Assembly: GCA_963575745.1 (NCBI GenBank)
Contig: CAUYUJ010020159.1
Location: 654,372 to 718,371 of the forward strand
Direction: 5' to 3'
DNA length: 64,000 nucleotides
Source: Prorocentrum cordatum
Lineage: Eukaryota > Sar > Dinophyceae > Prorocentrales > Prorocentraceae
The notes beneath the pieces are model-generated. The model was not told the DNA's origin. It ran no database searches and saw nothing but the letters and a program-made list of their open reading frames with translations. Shown piece by piece: positions 1 to 9,420 of this stretch; within the stretch, counting starts at the first letter, position 1; the number at the start of each line of letters is the position of its first letter. The translations under genes and the position numbers were made by a program.

Positions 1-206
1 TCATGACTCAGGTGGGCGCACTTCAACCATGAATGGTGCTGGTGGTGCGAGGTGCGCCAGAGATCCTGCGAAGGCAAAGAGACCTCCTGGGAGGAAACCA
101 CGCCAAGGAAGCAGAGAAGCAGAAAGGCACCGGATGGCCGGACCCCAGGTTGCATATTGATCAAGGCAACCTCTGGACCAGGACCTAGGGTAAAAACTTC
201 GACCAG
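1..206. other. Left edge, no gene seen
   Basis: I see no convincing coding frame, repeat or RNA gene here. The following helicase-locus frame may begin inside this stretch or beyond the window edge. Confidence 0.3.
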
Positions 207-855
207 GTGACCAGGTGCACCATCGACAGACACTTATGGCCCGGCTGGGAGCTGCCAGGCCCAGTGACGGCGGGCCCATTGCCACACCTGCCAGGGTGGA
301 CCTTCCCAGAGGACTGGGACTACGTCCCGGTCAACTTCCCGTGCCGCGACGACCCGTTCGACTTCTCCACCTTCGCTGACACCGTGCACTCGACGGACCC
401 GCGACCGCCCAGCCAGCATCGAGGGGGTTGGGGGTTGACACCCTGGAGCACGGCCAGAGCTTGGGGGGGCGCGGCGCCGCCACCTCCGCCCCCAACAGAC
501 GCGCCCCCCGCCTCGCTGGGGCGGCCGTCCACCTCACTGCTCCCGCGGGAGAGGCGGGCCAATGCGTCCAGCAGAGCCTCCTCTCAGGACTCAATGGATC
601 GGACCAGGCCCTTGCGCGAGGGCGAAGACGACTGGCCGGACGATCCCCCCCCCCTGAGCAGGCGGGCAATAATGGTCTCATCAGCGGCCGCAGCAGCAGA
701 CGCCATCACCCGTCTATTCGCTGTCCCCACCAGCAGCCGGGCAGCCCAGTTCCTCCTCCACACTCCCACGGGCTCGGTCCATTCGGGAGTGAACCTCCCA
801 AAACATTGGGAATCAGATCTACAACAAGAGGAAACACCCTCGACAGGCTGGCCTG
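207..855 (+). pseudogene. Amino-terminal segment of broken helicase locus (frame 3)
   Basis: No known domain is recognised. Frame 3 is open from the ATG at 207 and carries an acidic, aromatic stretch (WTFPEDWDYVPVNFP) followed by a Pro- and Ser/Arg-rich linker, then the segment FLLHTPTGSVHSGVNLPKHW. It appears to run directly into the frame-2 helicase segment near position 840, where frame 3 loses protein character and frame 2 gains it. I infer it is the upstream part of the same protein. The true start may lie upstream, and the switch could be an indel or a short intron. Confidence 0.4.
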
Positions 856-1936
856 GGCCGAGTGCATGGCAGCCACCGAAACTGCATGGGGCGGCTCCGC
901 CAAGGCCAGAACATACCTGGTCATAAGGCAGAGCTACGCGCTAGGTGCGTCCGTCCCCCCCATCGACGAGCAGACCCCCAGCGTACTCCTCGACAAGTAC
1001 AAGCTACGCAATGCATGTCCCATCCAGGAGGGGAAGCTGCTACTGCACCTGCAATGGCCGCAGGAATTCAAGACCCTTCTCAGGGGGCAGGATGCAGGAC
1101 AGGAAGCACGCACGCTGCTTCTCAGCATCACCAGCCCAACTGTGGATCAGATTGCCTCGCTCAAGCTTCTTTGGCCGCCAGACTTTGGAGGCGCCATCCC
1201 CTTGAATGACTGCGAGGCTCTGGGGCTCCGACAGGGGGCCAAGTTCCCCACCAACCAAGCCTTGGCCTTATACGACACGGACAGATTCGGGACGTTTCAC
1301 GCTGACGTCAGGCACCCCGCGCCAGAGAAGGTGGGGGGCGGCTGGCGCAGGCTGGACAAGGCACCTCCTGGGTTGCAGTATTGGCGGATCTCCACCTCCA
1401 TCAGCGAAATCTACAAGCTGCAACAGGATCCTGCAGACCTTGCGGGCACGCCACTCGACATCACCTCATACCTCCTCACTTTCCGCACTACCGACAGAAA
1501 GAACAGGACGCTGGCCAACAACGTGGAGAACACTAGGGCCTGCGGTAACTCCCTCCTCTCACGGGCACGGGCCACCATCAGGGCACAAGCTCCTGGCATG
1601 CCCCCCGCAGTGGTGAGCAGTAGTGCTGCCGACTCGCAGCAGCCGAACGAGGCGCCGTCGGACGCTCCCTTCTCCGACCACGAAGTGGTCAATGCTACTG
1701 GACAGGTATTTCAACGGGTCAGGGACCTCCCCCCAGCTTTGACCCTCGACGAAGGCGCCAAGCGCCACCAGCTCAATGACGACGCGACGCGGGCCGTCGC
1801 TGCCACCATACAGCACCACGTAACAGTCGTGCATGGTCCCCCGGGAACCGGCAAGACAGTCTTCTCCGTCGCCACCATGGACGCGCGGGCCGGTTCACTC
1901 AGGAGTCACTCCCTGAAGGGCAGGCAGTTGCACTAA
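840..1936 (+). pseudogene. UPF1-like SF1 helicase, Walker A segment (frame 2)
   Basis: This frame carries the front of an ATP-dependent superfamily 1 RNA/DNA helicase. Just before the P-loop it reads LNDDATRAVAATIQ, the position where UPF1/SMG2-like helicases have their Q-motif (LN..Q..A). It then reads GPPGTGKT at 1835-1858, a perfect Walker A motif for ATP binding. The preceding 300 residues (YLVIRQSYALGASVPP, RRLDKAPPGLQYWRIS) resemble no domain I can name. After TVFSVATMDARA, near 1890, the frame loses similarity and stops at 1934-1936, while the expected motif Ia continues in frame 1. The helicase is therefore split by one frame change within about 15 bases of the P-loop end. Confidence 0.75.
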
Positions 1937-3432
1937 CCGCAGGGTCCAACGCAGCGGTGGATCAGCCCGCCATTGGCCTCGGGAGTGCACACCAGGCGGG
2001 CAGACTAGGACATGGGACAAGCTTCCCCAACAGATGCGTCCGTCTGGCCAAAGAATTCCGGGTGGCGCAGAGACTTGCCCCGCTCACCCCGGGGGGGCAC
2101 TTCTACAGAAAGCGCAATCGACACCCGCACGAAGGCGGATCCTCCAAGGAATTCACCGCATTCCGCGCACAGCTGCTCAGGGACGCTAAGACGATCATCG
2201 CGACACACGAACCCGCGGAGGCCCTCAGGCATGCTGCGCCAGTCGCCTTGCTCATCATCGACGAGGCAGGACAAGCCCATGAGCTTATGGCAGCCATGTC
2301 GCTCGACAGTGTCATCCGTTCCGTCGGACATCTGGCTCTGGTGGGCGACCCCAAACAACTCCCCCCCACCGTCCTCTCCAGAGAGGCTGCCGACCTCGGG
2401 CTGTGCCTCTCCATATTCGATCGGCTGCGCAATGCCCTGGGAGATGAAACATCAGCCGTGGTGCAACTGAGCTTCTGCTATCGCATGCGCCCCCTGCTCC
2501 TGCCCTGGCCCAATGTCGCTTTCTACAATGACACGGGACTCACCGACCCGTTCGCACAAAGGCCACTGATCGAAGGACTACCGTGGCGGAAGCTACTGCC
2601 TTGGGACAACAAAAGGCTCGAAGCTCTCGCTGAAGCCACGGCCACCCCCTCGGAGGACTTGGAGAAGATGCTGCGGGGCCTCGCGCCGGCCCCCCATCGC
2701 CCTGAAGAAAGGCACCGATTCCTCCTTGTCGACAACCCCTCCCTCGAGGTCACCTCAAGACTTCACTCAGGATACGCGAACCTACCGGAGACCGCGCAAA
2801 CGGTGGACATCGTACGAGCACTCCTGCCCGCCATGAAGAATGGCACAACCGTGCGCGTCGTGGTGGGTTACCAGCTACAGTGCGCAGTCCTTGAGAACGG
2901 TTGGCCCCAGTCAGGAAGAAGCATGAGCGGCGCCCTCGGGCAGGCCAAGGCCAAGGGCAAAGGGAAGGGCAAGGACGGATCGGCTAAGGCTGGCGGACAC
3001 CCCGCGCACCCCCCTGCATGCGTCGCTGACACCAAGGACCACGCGAGCGTGTTCGCACAGTGGAGCTCCCCCCTCACCGGGATCGGTATGCGTTTCCTTG
3101 GGCTGCGACAAATTGCGGAGGAGCACCTTGCTAGAGGCAGGCTAACCATCTCCACTATAGACTCCAGTCAGGGCGGCGAGGCAGATTTAGTCATACACCT
3201 GACCACCCGGTCCAACAAATGGCATGACTGGGGTTTCATGGACAGCCCCAACAGGGCGAACGTCGCGATCACCCGCGCCACCACCAACGTGGTCATCATC
3301 GGGGACGGAAGGATGTTTAGCACAGCCACAGGGGCTCGCTTGCGTGAGCTGTCAGAGTGGGAGATTTGCCAAACTATGGATCCGCTTCAAAGGAGACAAC
3401 CTGGGCACAAGATAACGGCTGCAGACCGATGA
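1891..3432 (+). pseudogene. UPF1-like SF1 helicase, motifs Ia to VI (frame 1)
   Basis: Frame 1 continues the helicase: ALTAGSNAAVDQ (motif Ia, matching the APSNIAVDQ of UPF1-like enzymes), LLIIDEAGQAHE at 2251-2286 (Walker B, DEAG at 2260-2271), VGDPKQLPPT near 2341-2370 (motif III), SFCYRMRP near 2470-2493 (motif IV region), STIDSSQGGEADLVI at 3148-3192 (motif V) and NVAITRA near 3259-3279 (motif VI). A Lys/Gly-rich insert (KAKGKGKGKDG) at about 2945-2980 separates the two RecA-like domains. By family, this is a UPF1/SMG2/ZNFX1-type 5'-3' RNA/DNA helicase. All ATPase motifs are present, so the core was functional recently. The frame ends with TGA at 3430-3432, and similar protein character resumes in frame 2. 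Confidence 0.8.
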
Positions 3433-3823
3433 GGAATTTTACCCCATCAGGGACCTGACCACATGGATCCCTGCGGCCCCCACCCATACCGGGGACGATA
3501 CCATAAAAGGTCTAGACGACGCCATCAAGAAAGCCAAGACCTCCATGGAGAACAGCTTCGCGGAGCGCATCGCTGCCCCGCTTGACCCCTTGTTCTCCTG
3601 GGACAAACTCGGCGAAGCCATCGCAGACAGCATACAGAAGCTCGTCGACGACCCAGCAATGGGAGTCATCCTCTACACCGTGGCCGGGCTCCATCCCCAC
3701 CAGTGGTCATGGGTGCCACCCCGAGGCAGCCGGGCAGCCTCGATCGGGGGGCCTGGAGCCACCTTGGGGATTTCTTGGACGTGGAACTCGGAATGGACGC
3801 CAGCAGCCTGGTATACAATCTGA
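3411..3823 (+). pseudogene. Downstream continuation of helicase locus (frame 2)
   Basis: Frame 2 reads QTDEEFYPIRDLTTW and then an acidic, amphipathic stretch (DDAIKKAKTSMENSFAERI, KLGEAIADSIQKLVDD) before stopping at 3821-3823. The composition is that of real protein, but I recognise no family. It begins where the helicase frame ends, so I infer it encoded the C-terminal extension of the same product. A TAA at 3408-3410 lies in this frame just upstream. Confidence 0.4.
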
Positions 3824-4440
3824 CGTGGGCAGCCCTGGTCTGGTTCCTGGGGCTGGGCGCTCCCTGGCACGAGGCGCAACTGAGTGCCCCGCTGACCTCA
3901 CCCCCCCCGCCGCCCCATGCTGTTGGTAACAACCGCCGCCCCAGGCCCTCAAGCAGGCGCACTCCCGTTGGCACGCTCCCCCAGTTCCCTGCTGCCTGGG
4001 GCCCTGCCACGTGCAACTGCAAACGCCAAAGGGTGCACCCTGGGATGGATCACTTGCACGCATTGCTCCGCCCAGAGCAGATCGAATCAACACTCACTGA
4101 TGCCCTCTGCGGCAGCGACGGGCGCCCACTCAGCACCCCCACGCTCAGAATCCTCCTGGTGGTGATGATGCTGCAACTGCGGGAACCGCGTGCTACGCTC
4201 TGGCCATTCCCGCATCCAGAAGCCACGGGGGACATCATAGAAGCGGTGATGGGCCTCTGCCTCCCCTGGCAGGAAGCCCACAAGGAGTTCCGCAGCCAGT
4301 TTGCCGCCACTCGGGGCTTCGAATTAGCCAACTTCGCCTCCCTCCACGCCAAGATGGAGGAGGTCATTTGCCACATCAGCACGCTGGCCACCTTTGCCCT
4401 CAGACATGGTCAGCAATGCTGGAGCACGACTTCACCCTAG
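3703..4440 (+). CDS. Unidentified protein segment (frame 1)
   Basis: I do not recognise a family. Frame 1 is open for 245 residues. The first half is Pro/Arg-rich and may be noise. The second half looks like folded protein, with alternating hydrophobic and charged helices (MDHLHALLRPEQIESTLTD, RILLVVMMLQLREP, EFRSQFAATRGFELANFA, KMEEVICHISTLATFALRHG). It overlaps the preceding frame-2 segment and is followed by a frame-3 segment, consistent with one long coding region fragmented by frame changes. Confidence 0.4.
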   Translation: MVMGATPRQPGSLDRGAWSHLGDFLDVELGMDASSLVYNLTWAALVWFLGLGAPWHEAQLSAPLTSPPPPPHAVGNNRRPRPSSRRTPVGTLPQFPAAWGPATCNCKRQRVHPGMDHLHALLRPEQIESTLTDALCGSDGRPLSTPTLRILLVVMMLQLREPRATLWPFPHPEATGDIIEAVMGLCLPWQEAHKEFRSQFAATRGFELANFASLHAKMEEVICHISTLATFALRHGQQCWSTTSP

Positions 4441-4685
4441 AGGCCCCCATGCGCGTGCTTGAGGCGATGGTCCAGCCTGCGGACGTCAACCAACTAAGCA
4501 TCGGAGACTGCTCCATCTGCCAGCTGCACAAGGAGCTGGTCGGATCAGAAGAAGGACTCGGCAGTCCACACACCACGGCAGACCTAGAATACATCGGAGG
4601 TGGGGTCGCGATGTCCAACCGCCGCCTGGACGAGGACCTCCCTGCCTCCCCAGCCCCTGGCACAGTGCTCTCTCCCCCCCTGTAG
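4368..4685 (+). CDS. Unidentified segment with Cys pair (frame 3)
   Basis: Frame 3 reads EHDFTLEAPMRVLEAMVQPADVN and then GDCSICQLHKELVG, a CxxC followed by His. It ends at a TAG (4683-4685). The next 100 bases read in frame 2 as FCRLQQSASYNCDDCANTG, another Cys pair. Spaced CxxC pairs suggest a zinc-binding region split across frames. No specific family can be named. Confidence 0.4.
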   Translation: MPHQHAGHLCPQTWSAMLEHDFTLEAPMRVLEAMVQPADVNQLSIGDCSICQLHKELVGSEEGLGSPHTTADLEYIGGGVAMSNRRLDEDLPASPAPGTVLSPPL

Positions 4686-4688
4686 TGC

Positions 4689-6149
4689 GTGATGAGAGAT
4701 TCTGCAGGCTGCAGCAGAGTGCCAGCTACAACTGCGACGACTGCGCCAACACGGGGTTGCAGGGTGCAGCCCGGCACCTGGGAGGACGACGACACGGGTG
4801 AACTGGTAGCACAGAACCGCGCGCAGGCATACATAAAGGGAAAGAACTGCAGATGGCTCTGCGAGTTGTGCTGGATCAGGTCCCTGAAAAGAAGGGGAGT
4901 CGAGGTTCCCGACCCCAACCAGGCTGACGGCGGCACCAAGAAGATTATGCAGCAGCGCCTGCAGGAGTACAAGCGTAGACTGGAAGAGAACCGCGCACGC
5001 AAGAAAGCCTGGACCCTCCCCACACTGACTAGCCTACCGCTCGGGTTCGGACGTCCTAACGACGCTCCAACTCCTTCCGCCCTGAAGGACATCGTCATGC
5101 GCGCGCCGCGCGCCTTCCGGCCATCAAGAGCCGGTGCCGCCCTCCCACCTCACAGGCTTGCTGATGGTAGGTTCGGTGCCGAAACGCACCGCGCCAAAAT
5201 GTATTCAGCCACGTGCGACACCTGTCCACCCGGGCCCCCCTTGCTTGAATGGAAACCTGGCCGTCCGGCCCTCGGATGCTTCATGTGGCGCCCTGAGGCA
5301 GAAACAATGTGCAGCGAACAGACAGGCCTGCCACCGTGGGGCTCAATGCCCTCCCTATGGATCAAGCAGCAGTGGAACGCGGAATGGGCCTGCAGGAGGT
5401 GCCTTGTACACATCTGGAACGTTGCACCTGGCGTCCTCGACCGCATTCTCGACCGCTACTCAACCGAGGTATATCCCGCTATCCCTACCAAGCGGCAGGC
5501 CACATCAGAAGTTCCTGAGGACAGCTACAGCTACGATGTGTCCGCGCACCTCTCCCCAGGTAGCAGGGCGCCAGGGGAAGACGCGGACGCACGTGTCCCA
5601 CCCCGCGAGGACCGCTCTGCACTGCACCACAAAGTGCTCGGCAAGCAAGATGGTTCAGTCGACAGGGCCTCCAACAAGTACTCCCTCCCCGACCGGCATC
5701 CGCCCCCGGCTCCTCAGCTGCCCACATGTTCCACCCTCCGTCTGGAAGGGGACGAGTCAAGAGGCCCAGTTCGTGTCCTGGTGAAATACCTGATCGAGTG
5801 GAGCCACACAGTCTACACTCTCTGGGGCGCCTTTGCACAGCACCAGGGTGAGAGCATTGAGGGCGACATAACCGACGAAACTAGATGGCCGATCGAGCAG
5901 CTGCTCCCCTTTTTGGAGTCAATATACGGAGAAGAAATCCCAAGCGATGGCCGCCCTCCGCGCATCCCATGGGGCGGACAGAGGGCAGCGGCAGCCAGGG
6001 TAGTCTCACACCTGGTGGAGAGCAACCCAAAGTACCATGAGGACTGCGCCACGCAGGCAACCTCGCCAATCAGAAAGGGCAGGGCCCCCACCGACAGCTG
6101 CTACACGTCCTCACGTTGTTCCCCACCAGGCTGGAGAACTCCGACTTAA
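4689..6149 (+). CDS. Cys-pair-rich unidentified protein (frame 3, 486 aa)
   Basis: From about 4785 this frame looks like genuine protein: TWEDDDTGELVAQNRAQAY, then NCRWLCELCWIRSLKRRG, a Lys/Arg-rich helix (KKIMQQRLQEYKRRLEENR), CDTC near 5217-5228, WACRRCLVHIWNVAPGVLD near 5390-5440 and a hydrophobic helical part (VLVKYLIEWSHTVYTLWGAF) near 5775-5835. The repeated C-x2-C pairs with adjacent Trp suggest one or more zinc-binding modules, but their spacing matches no family I can name. It lies downstream of the helicase in the same strand and probably belongs to the same large product. Similar character continues in frame 2 after about 6116. Confidence 0.5.
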   Translation: MMRDSAGCSRVPATTATTAPTRGCRVQPGTWEDDDTGELVAQNRAQAYIKGKNCRWLCELCWIRSLKRRGVEVPDPNQADGGTKKIMQQRLQEYKRRLEENRARKKAWTLPTLTSLPLGFGRPNDAPTPSALKDIVMRAPRAFRPSRAGAALPPHRLADGRFGAETHRAKMYSATCDTCPPGPPLLEWKPGRPALGCFMWRPEAETMCSEQTGLPPWGSMPSLWIKQQWNAEWACRRCLVHIWNVAPGVLDRILDRYSTEVYPAIPTKRQATSEVPEDSYSYDVSAHLSPGSRAPGEDADARVPPREDRSALHHKVLGKQDGSVDRASNKYSLPDRHPPPAPQLPTCSTLRLEGDESRGPVRVLVKYLIEWSHTVYTLWGAFAQHQGESIEGDITDETRWPIEQLLPFLESIYGEEIPSDGRPPRIPWGGQRAAAARVVSHLVESNPKYHEDCATQATSPIRKGRAPTDSCYTSSRCSPPGWRTPT

Positions 6150-6601
6150 CCAGAGGAACTATTGAACTCCTCGCCGCCCAGCCCCAGGACGCGACTGCGA
6201 GAGGCACAGCACGTGACGAGTCTCCTGCCGCCAGCTGGCTCAACAGGCCCTGGAGGAAGGAATCACTTGCAACTGACCGCCACGTTGGGGATCACGGTGC
6301 ACCCCCGACCCGCGCAAACGTGCCACCCCAGCAGCCCGCCGTACCTGGCCAGTCCGACGCAGTCCCAGAAGAGGAGCCGTCCTCACCAGAGCGCTGGAAT
6401 GGCGACGGCGATGTGGAAGGGATCGACTGGGGTGACGACGCTGGCAAGAAATCCGAGACGGACGCCCAGGCACGCTCCAGTCTCCGGATACCTCAGCGGA
6501 CTCCGGATCGCAGGCCAGCCCACCCATCCGGAGGACGACGCCAGCGTTCCAGCCCCCACGGACGACAAGATGGCCCAGAGTCCCCCCCCGCTCTGGACTA
6601 A
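6116..6601 (+). CDS. Acidic Pro/Ser-rich segment (frame 2)
   Basis: Frame 2 continues the preceding product with RLENSDLTRGTIELLAAQP and then a low-complexity acidic linker (ERWNGDGDVEGIDWGDDAG), followed by an Arg/Pro-rich run that stops at 6599-6601. No domain is recognised. The Trp-Asp motif resembles the Trp-rich end of the locus near 7500. Confidence 0.35.
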   Translation: MFPTRLENSDLTRGTIELLAAQPQDATARGTARDESPAASWLNRPWRKESLATDRHVGDHGAPPTRANVPPQQPAVPGQSDAVPEEEPSSPERWNGDGDVEGIDWGDDAGKKSETDAQARSSLRIPQRTPDRRPAHPSGGRRQRSSPHGRQDGPESPPALD

Positions 6602-6899
6602 ACCTCCCCTCACGGCAGACTCAGAAGCCTGGTCCCCATTTGCGCGGGCTGCCGCTACAGGAACGCCCAGTGACGGGTGCACCCGAGGCGAAACCCGCCC
6701 CAGAGAGGGTCGGACCTGGAGCCTTCACGCAGGCAGTGACGGCAGGACTCCTAGACACTCGGGGGGCGAAGGCGGCCGCCGTGCACCCGCGGTTGACGAA
6801 GTCAGTACCAGAGAGCGCTCAGCCACACCGCCGCTTCGCAACTCATCCAGACCATGGCGCAACACCCAGGACTCGTGGCACGACGCGCGGTCTGCGGCA

Positions 6900-7555
6900 A
6901 TACCAGCAGCGCGCCCTGATGACCCCATGGGAGGCCTCCCCATGTACTTGGGATCTATCGACGAGGCAGACGTTGCAAGGGACGAACCAGCACCCGACAA
7001 GATCGCACGGATGCAGAAGGCGCTGGGAGGCGCGTTCAACGGAGCCTGGAGCGCCTGGGTCAGGAAGGCAGCCCTCAGTCAAGGGAGTACCTACATCAAG
7101 TCCAACCCCAGGCTAAACACAGTACAACAACGCAGCGAGTTCCTACAGGCATGGAGCAAAATGGGGTTCGACGCTTACAAGATGGATAGAGAATACCAAC
7201 TCCACGTCGACTGGCCGAGTGTCATGGAGAAGCATCGCAAACTCACGCAGCGCGACACGAGACTGCGCACCGCCGACGGGCCCGTCGGCAGCGGACGCCC
7301 ACCCCCATGGGCCGTCGAAGGCAAGGAGGCTGCAAAGGCCCCCCATGGACCACTGAAGGCAGGGATGCTGCATGGTCAGGGGCATCGGGGTCAGAAGCAC
7401 CTTGGCGTGCATGGCAGTCCTGGGACGCGTGGGACCATCAGCAGGATACATGGACTGACACTGACTGGAAGGCGAAGGGGAAGCGGTTCTCTCCCAGAGG
7501 GGAAACCCAGTACGCAGACAAGCGCCCGCGGGGGTGGGACTTCCGACCCAAATGA
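6900..7555 (+). pseudogene. C-terminal segment of helicase locus (frames 3 then 2)
   Basis: Frame 3 between about 6930 and 7290 reads as folded protein (GLPMYLGSIDEADVARDE, KALGGAFNGAWSAWVRKAAL, RSEFLQAWSKMGFDAYKMD). The character then moves to frame 2, which reads WQSWDAWDHQQDTWTDTDW and GWDFRPK before a TGA at 7553-7555. I recognise no family. The Trp-repeat tail is a plausible natural C terminus for the whole 0.2-7.6 kb locus. The frame switch lies near 7300. Confidence 0.4.
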
Positions 7556-8669
7556 TCGAGGAACAATTGAGCCAGCTCGTTCCGCGCCCCCCCCCCCCCT
7601 TGCGCCGGGTACACCGCGGCCCGCACCGACGCGGCTTTCTCACCGTGCACGCAATCTGCCGCCCTCCCTCCTCGCCTCTTCTCCCCCCCCCCTCTGCTGT
7701 TGCCCATCCTCCGTGGAGGGTGGTTCGTGCAGCCCTTCTGCGGCTCGAGTCCATCTCTGGTGCACTGGACCACGTCAGTTCTCAGAGTCGCGACTCGGCC
7801 CGTCATGGAACGCAACGCGTGCTTCCTGGACAACAGTGATCTTGGGCAGCTGGGAGCGACCTCCACCTCCTTATACAAGGTGGTCTCTATTGCGCTGACC
7901 CTGTGGGCCATCTGGGATCCCGCGGCGCCTGGCGGAGCCCGCTGGTTTGGCAGCCCCATGGTCCTCAACCGGCCCTTCGCCTCGAACAGCGACGCTGGGC
8001 TTGTGGACTGAAGTCCATGGGGAGCGTCAGCCACCCCACGGTCGAAGTCTTCCTTATGGGTGCCCCTGGCCACGACATGGGTAGGTTTCACCGCAGCGCT
8101 AGGCCTCGGCCATAATACCCCGTGCTACCTCCTTTGGGTCAGAGGTGCACCAATACCCATGCGCCGCGAACTAGACAGCCCACGCTGGTCTCGTGGATCC
8201 ACCCTGGACGGTGGGCCAGGTGGCTGAAATAGTCCACCCCCCGCGCCCCACCCCTTCTGGCATCGTGGCTTGACGAGGGTACCCACTGCCGCTCCGCCAG
8301 CCCATAGACCTGACTGCCCCACGGGACAGGGGGCCGTCAATGCTGCCCCTCAGGGGCACCTACTTTGGACGACAGGGACTGGTGGCCAAAACAACCCACC
8401 TCCAGCGCTCCACCTTACAATAGACATGGCTCGACAGAAGGTGGGGGGCGCCTACCGTGTCCAACGACCGCGGGCTTCCCTCCTGCAGCCCGCCATGTAA
8501 GGGCTCTACGGCTCTCGGCTCTCGGCCGTGCCCTTCTCCGACAAGTCCACCACTCCGTGCGGCGCTTGGCGGCCTCCCCCATCCTGATCGCCGGTTTCGA
8601 TCCTGCCCCGCGAATGCGACTGGGCTGTCACCCAGCGCCAGGTTGGACTCGCCTCCCCTCCTCCCCCTC
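7556..8669. other. Gene-poor stretch
   Basis: A C-rich region with short open frames in several registers but no recognisable protein, no RNA gene and no clear repeat. It may be the 3' flank of the helicase locus. Confidence 0.3.
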
Positions 8670-9420
8670 CCTCCCCCGCGGTCCATTCACCAGTTTCTGC
8701 GGCTCTTGGCTGCGCCCCCAACGAAGTGTGCCCTGGCTGGGAACGGGACAGTGCGTTGGTTAATCCCAAGAGTGGAGGCCCTGGCCACGTGTGTCGTGCC
8801 GCGGCACGCGGTGGCACCCCTCACCTTCATTCACCAGTCTCTGCGGCTCTTGGCTGCGCCCCCAGCGTTTCGAAGGAACATCATGACAGGGGAGCTGACA
8901 GTTTCAGCCACCCCTCCAGGCCCCCATGGCCCTCAGCGAAGCGTGCCTTGAATGAGGACCTGACAGCGCCGTGGCAGGGGCCAAGCGCGGGGTCCCTCGG
9001 CACGGCGTCGCGCCAGCGACTTGGTTGCACCCCCCACGTTCATTCACAAGTTTATGCGGCTCTTGGCTGCGCCCCCAGCGTTGTGCATGGACATCATGGC
9101 TGGAGAGCTGACAGGTTCAGCCACCCCAACGGGCCACCACGGCCCTCAGCGAAATGGGCCTTGGTTGAGGACGCGCCAGTGCCGCGGCACAGTCCAGCGA
9201 GGAGGCCATGGACATGGCTGTCTTGCCAGCGGCTCTTGGGTGCATCCCCCGCGTTCATTCGCAAGTCTCTGCGGCTCTTGGCTGCGCCCCCAGCGTTGTG
9301 AAGGGACATCACGACAGGGGAGCTGGCAGTTCCAGCCACCCCAGTGGGTCGCTGTGGCCCAGAATCTCGCTTCCAGTCGCTTCCAGCCGGGCCAGCAGAC
9401 GCACAGGTCGCACAAGGCCT
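8670..9420. repeat. Diverged tandem repeat, about 212 bp period
   Basis: The anchor tctgcggctcttggctgcgc, with small variations, recurs near 8696, 8838, 9051 and 9262, each followed by similar sequence including gacatcatg..gg.gagctgaca and ggccctcagcgaa. The last three copies are about 212 bp apart and the first spacing is shortened. The overlapping open frames are by-products of the repeat. Confidence 0.65.
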
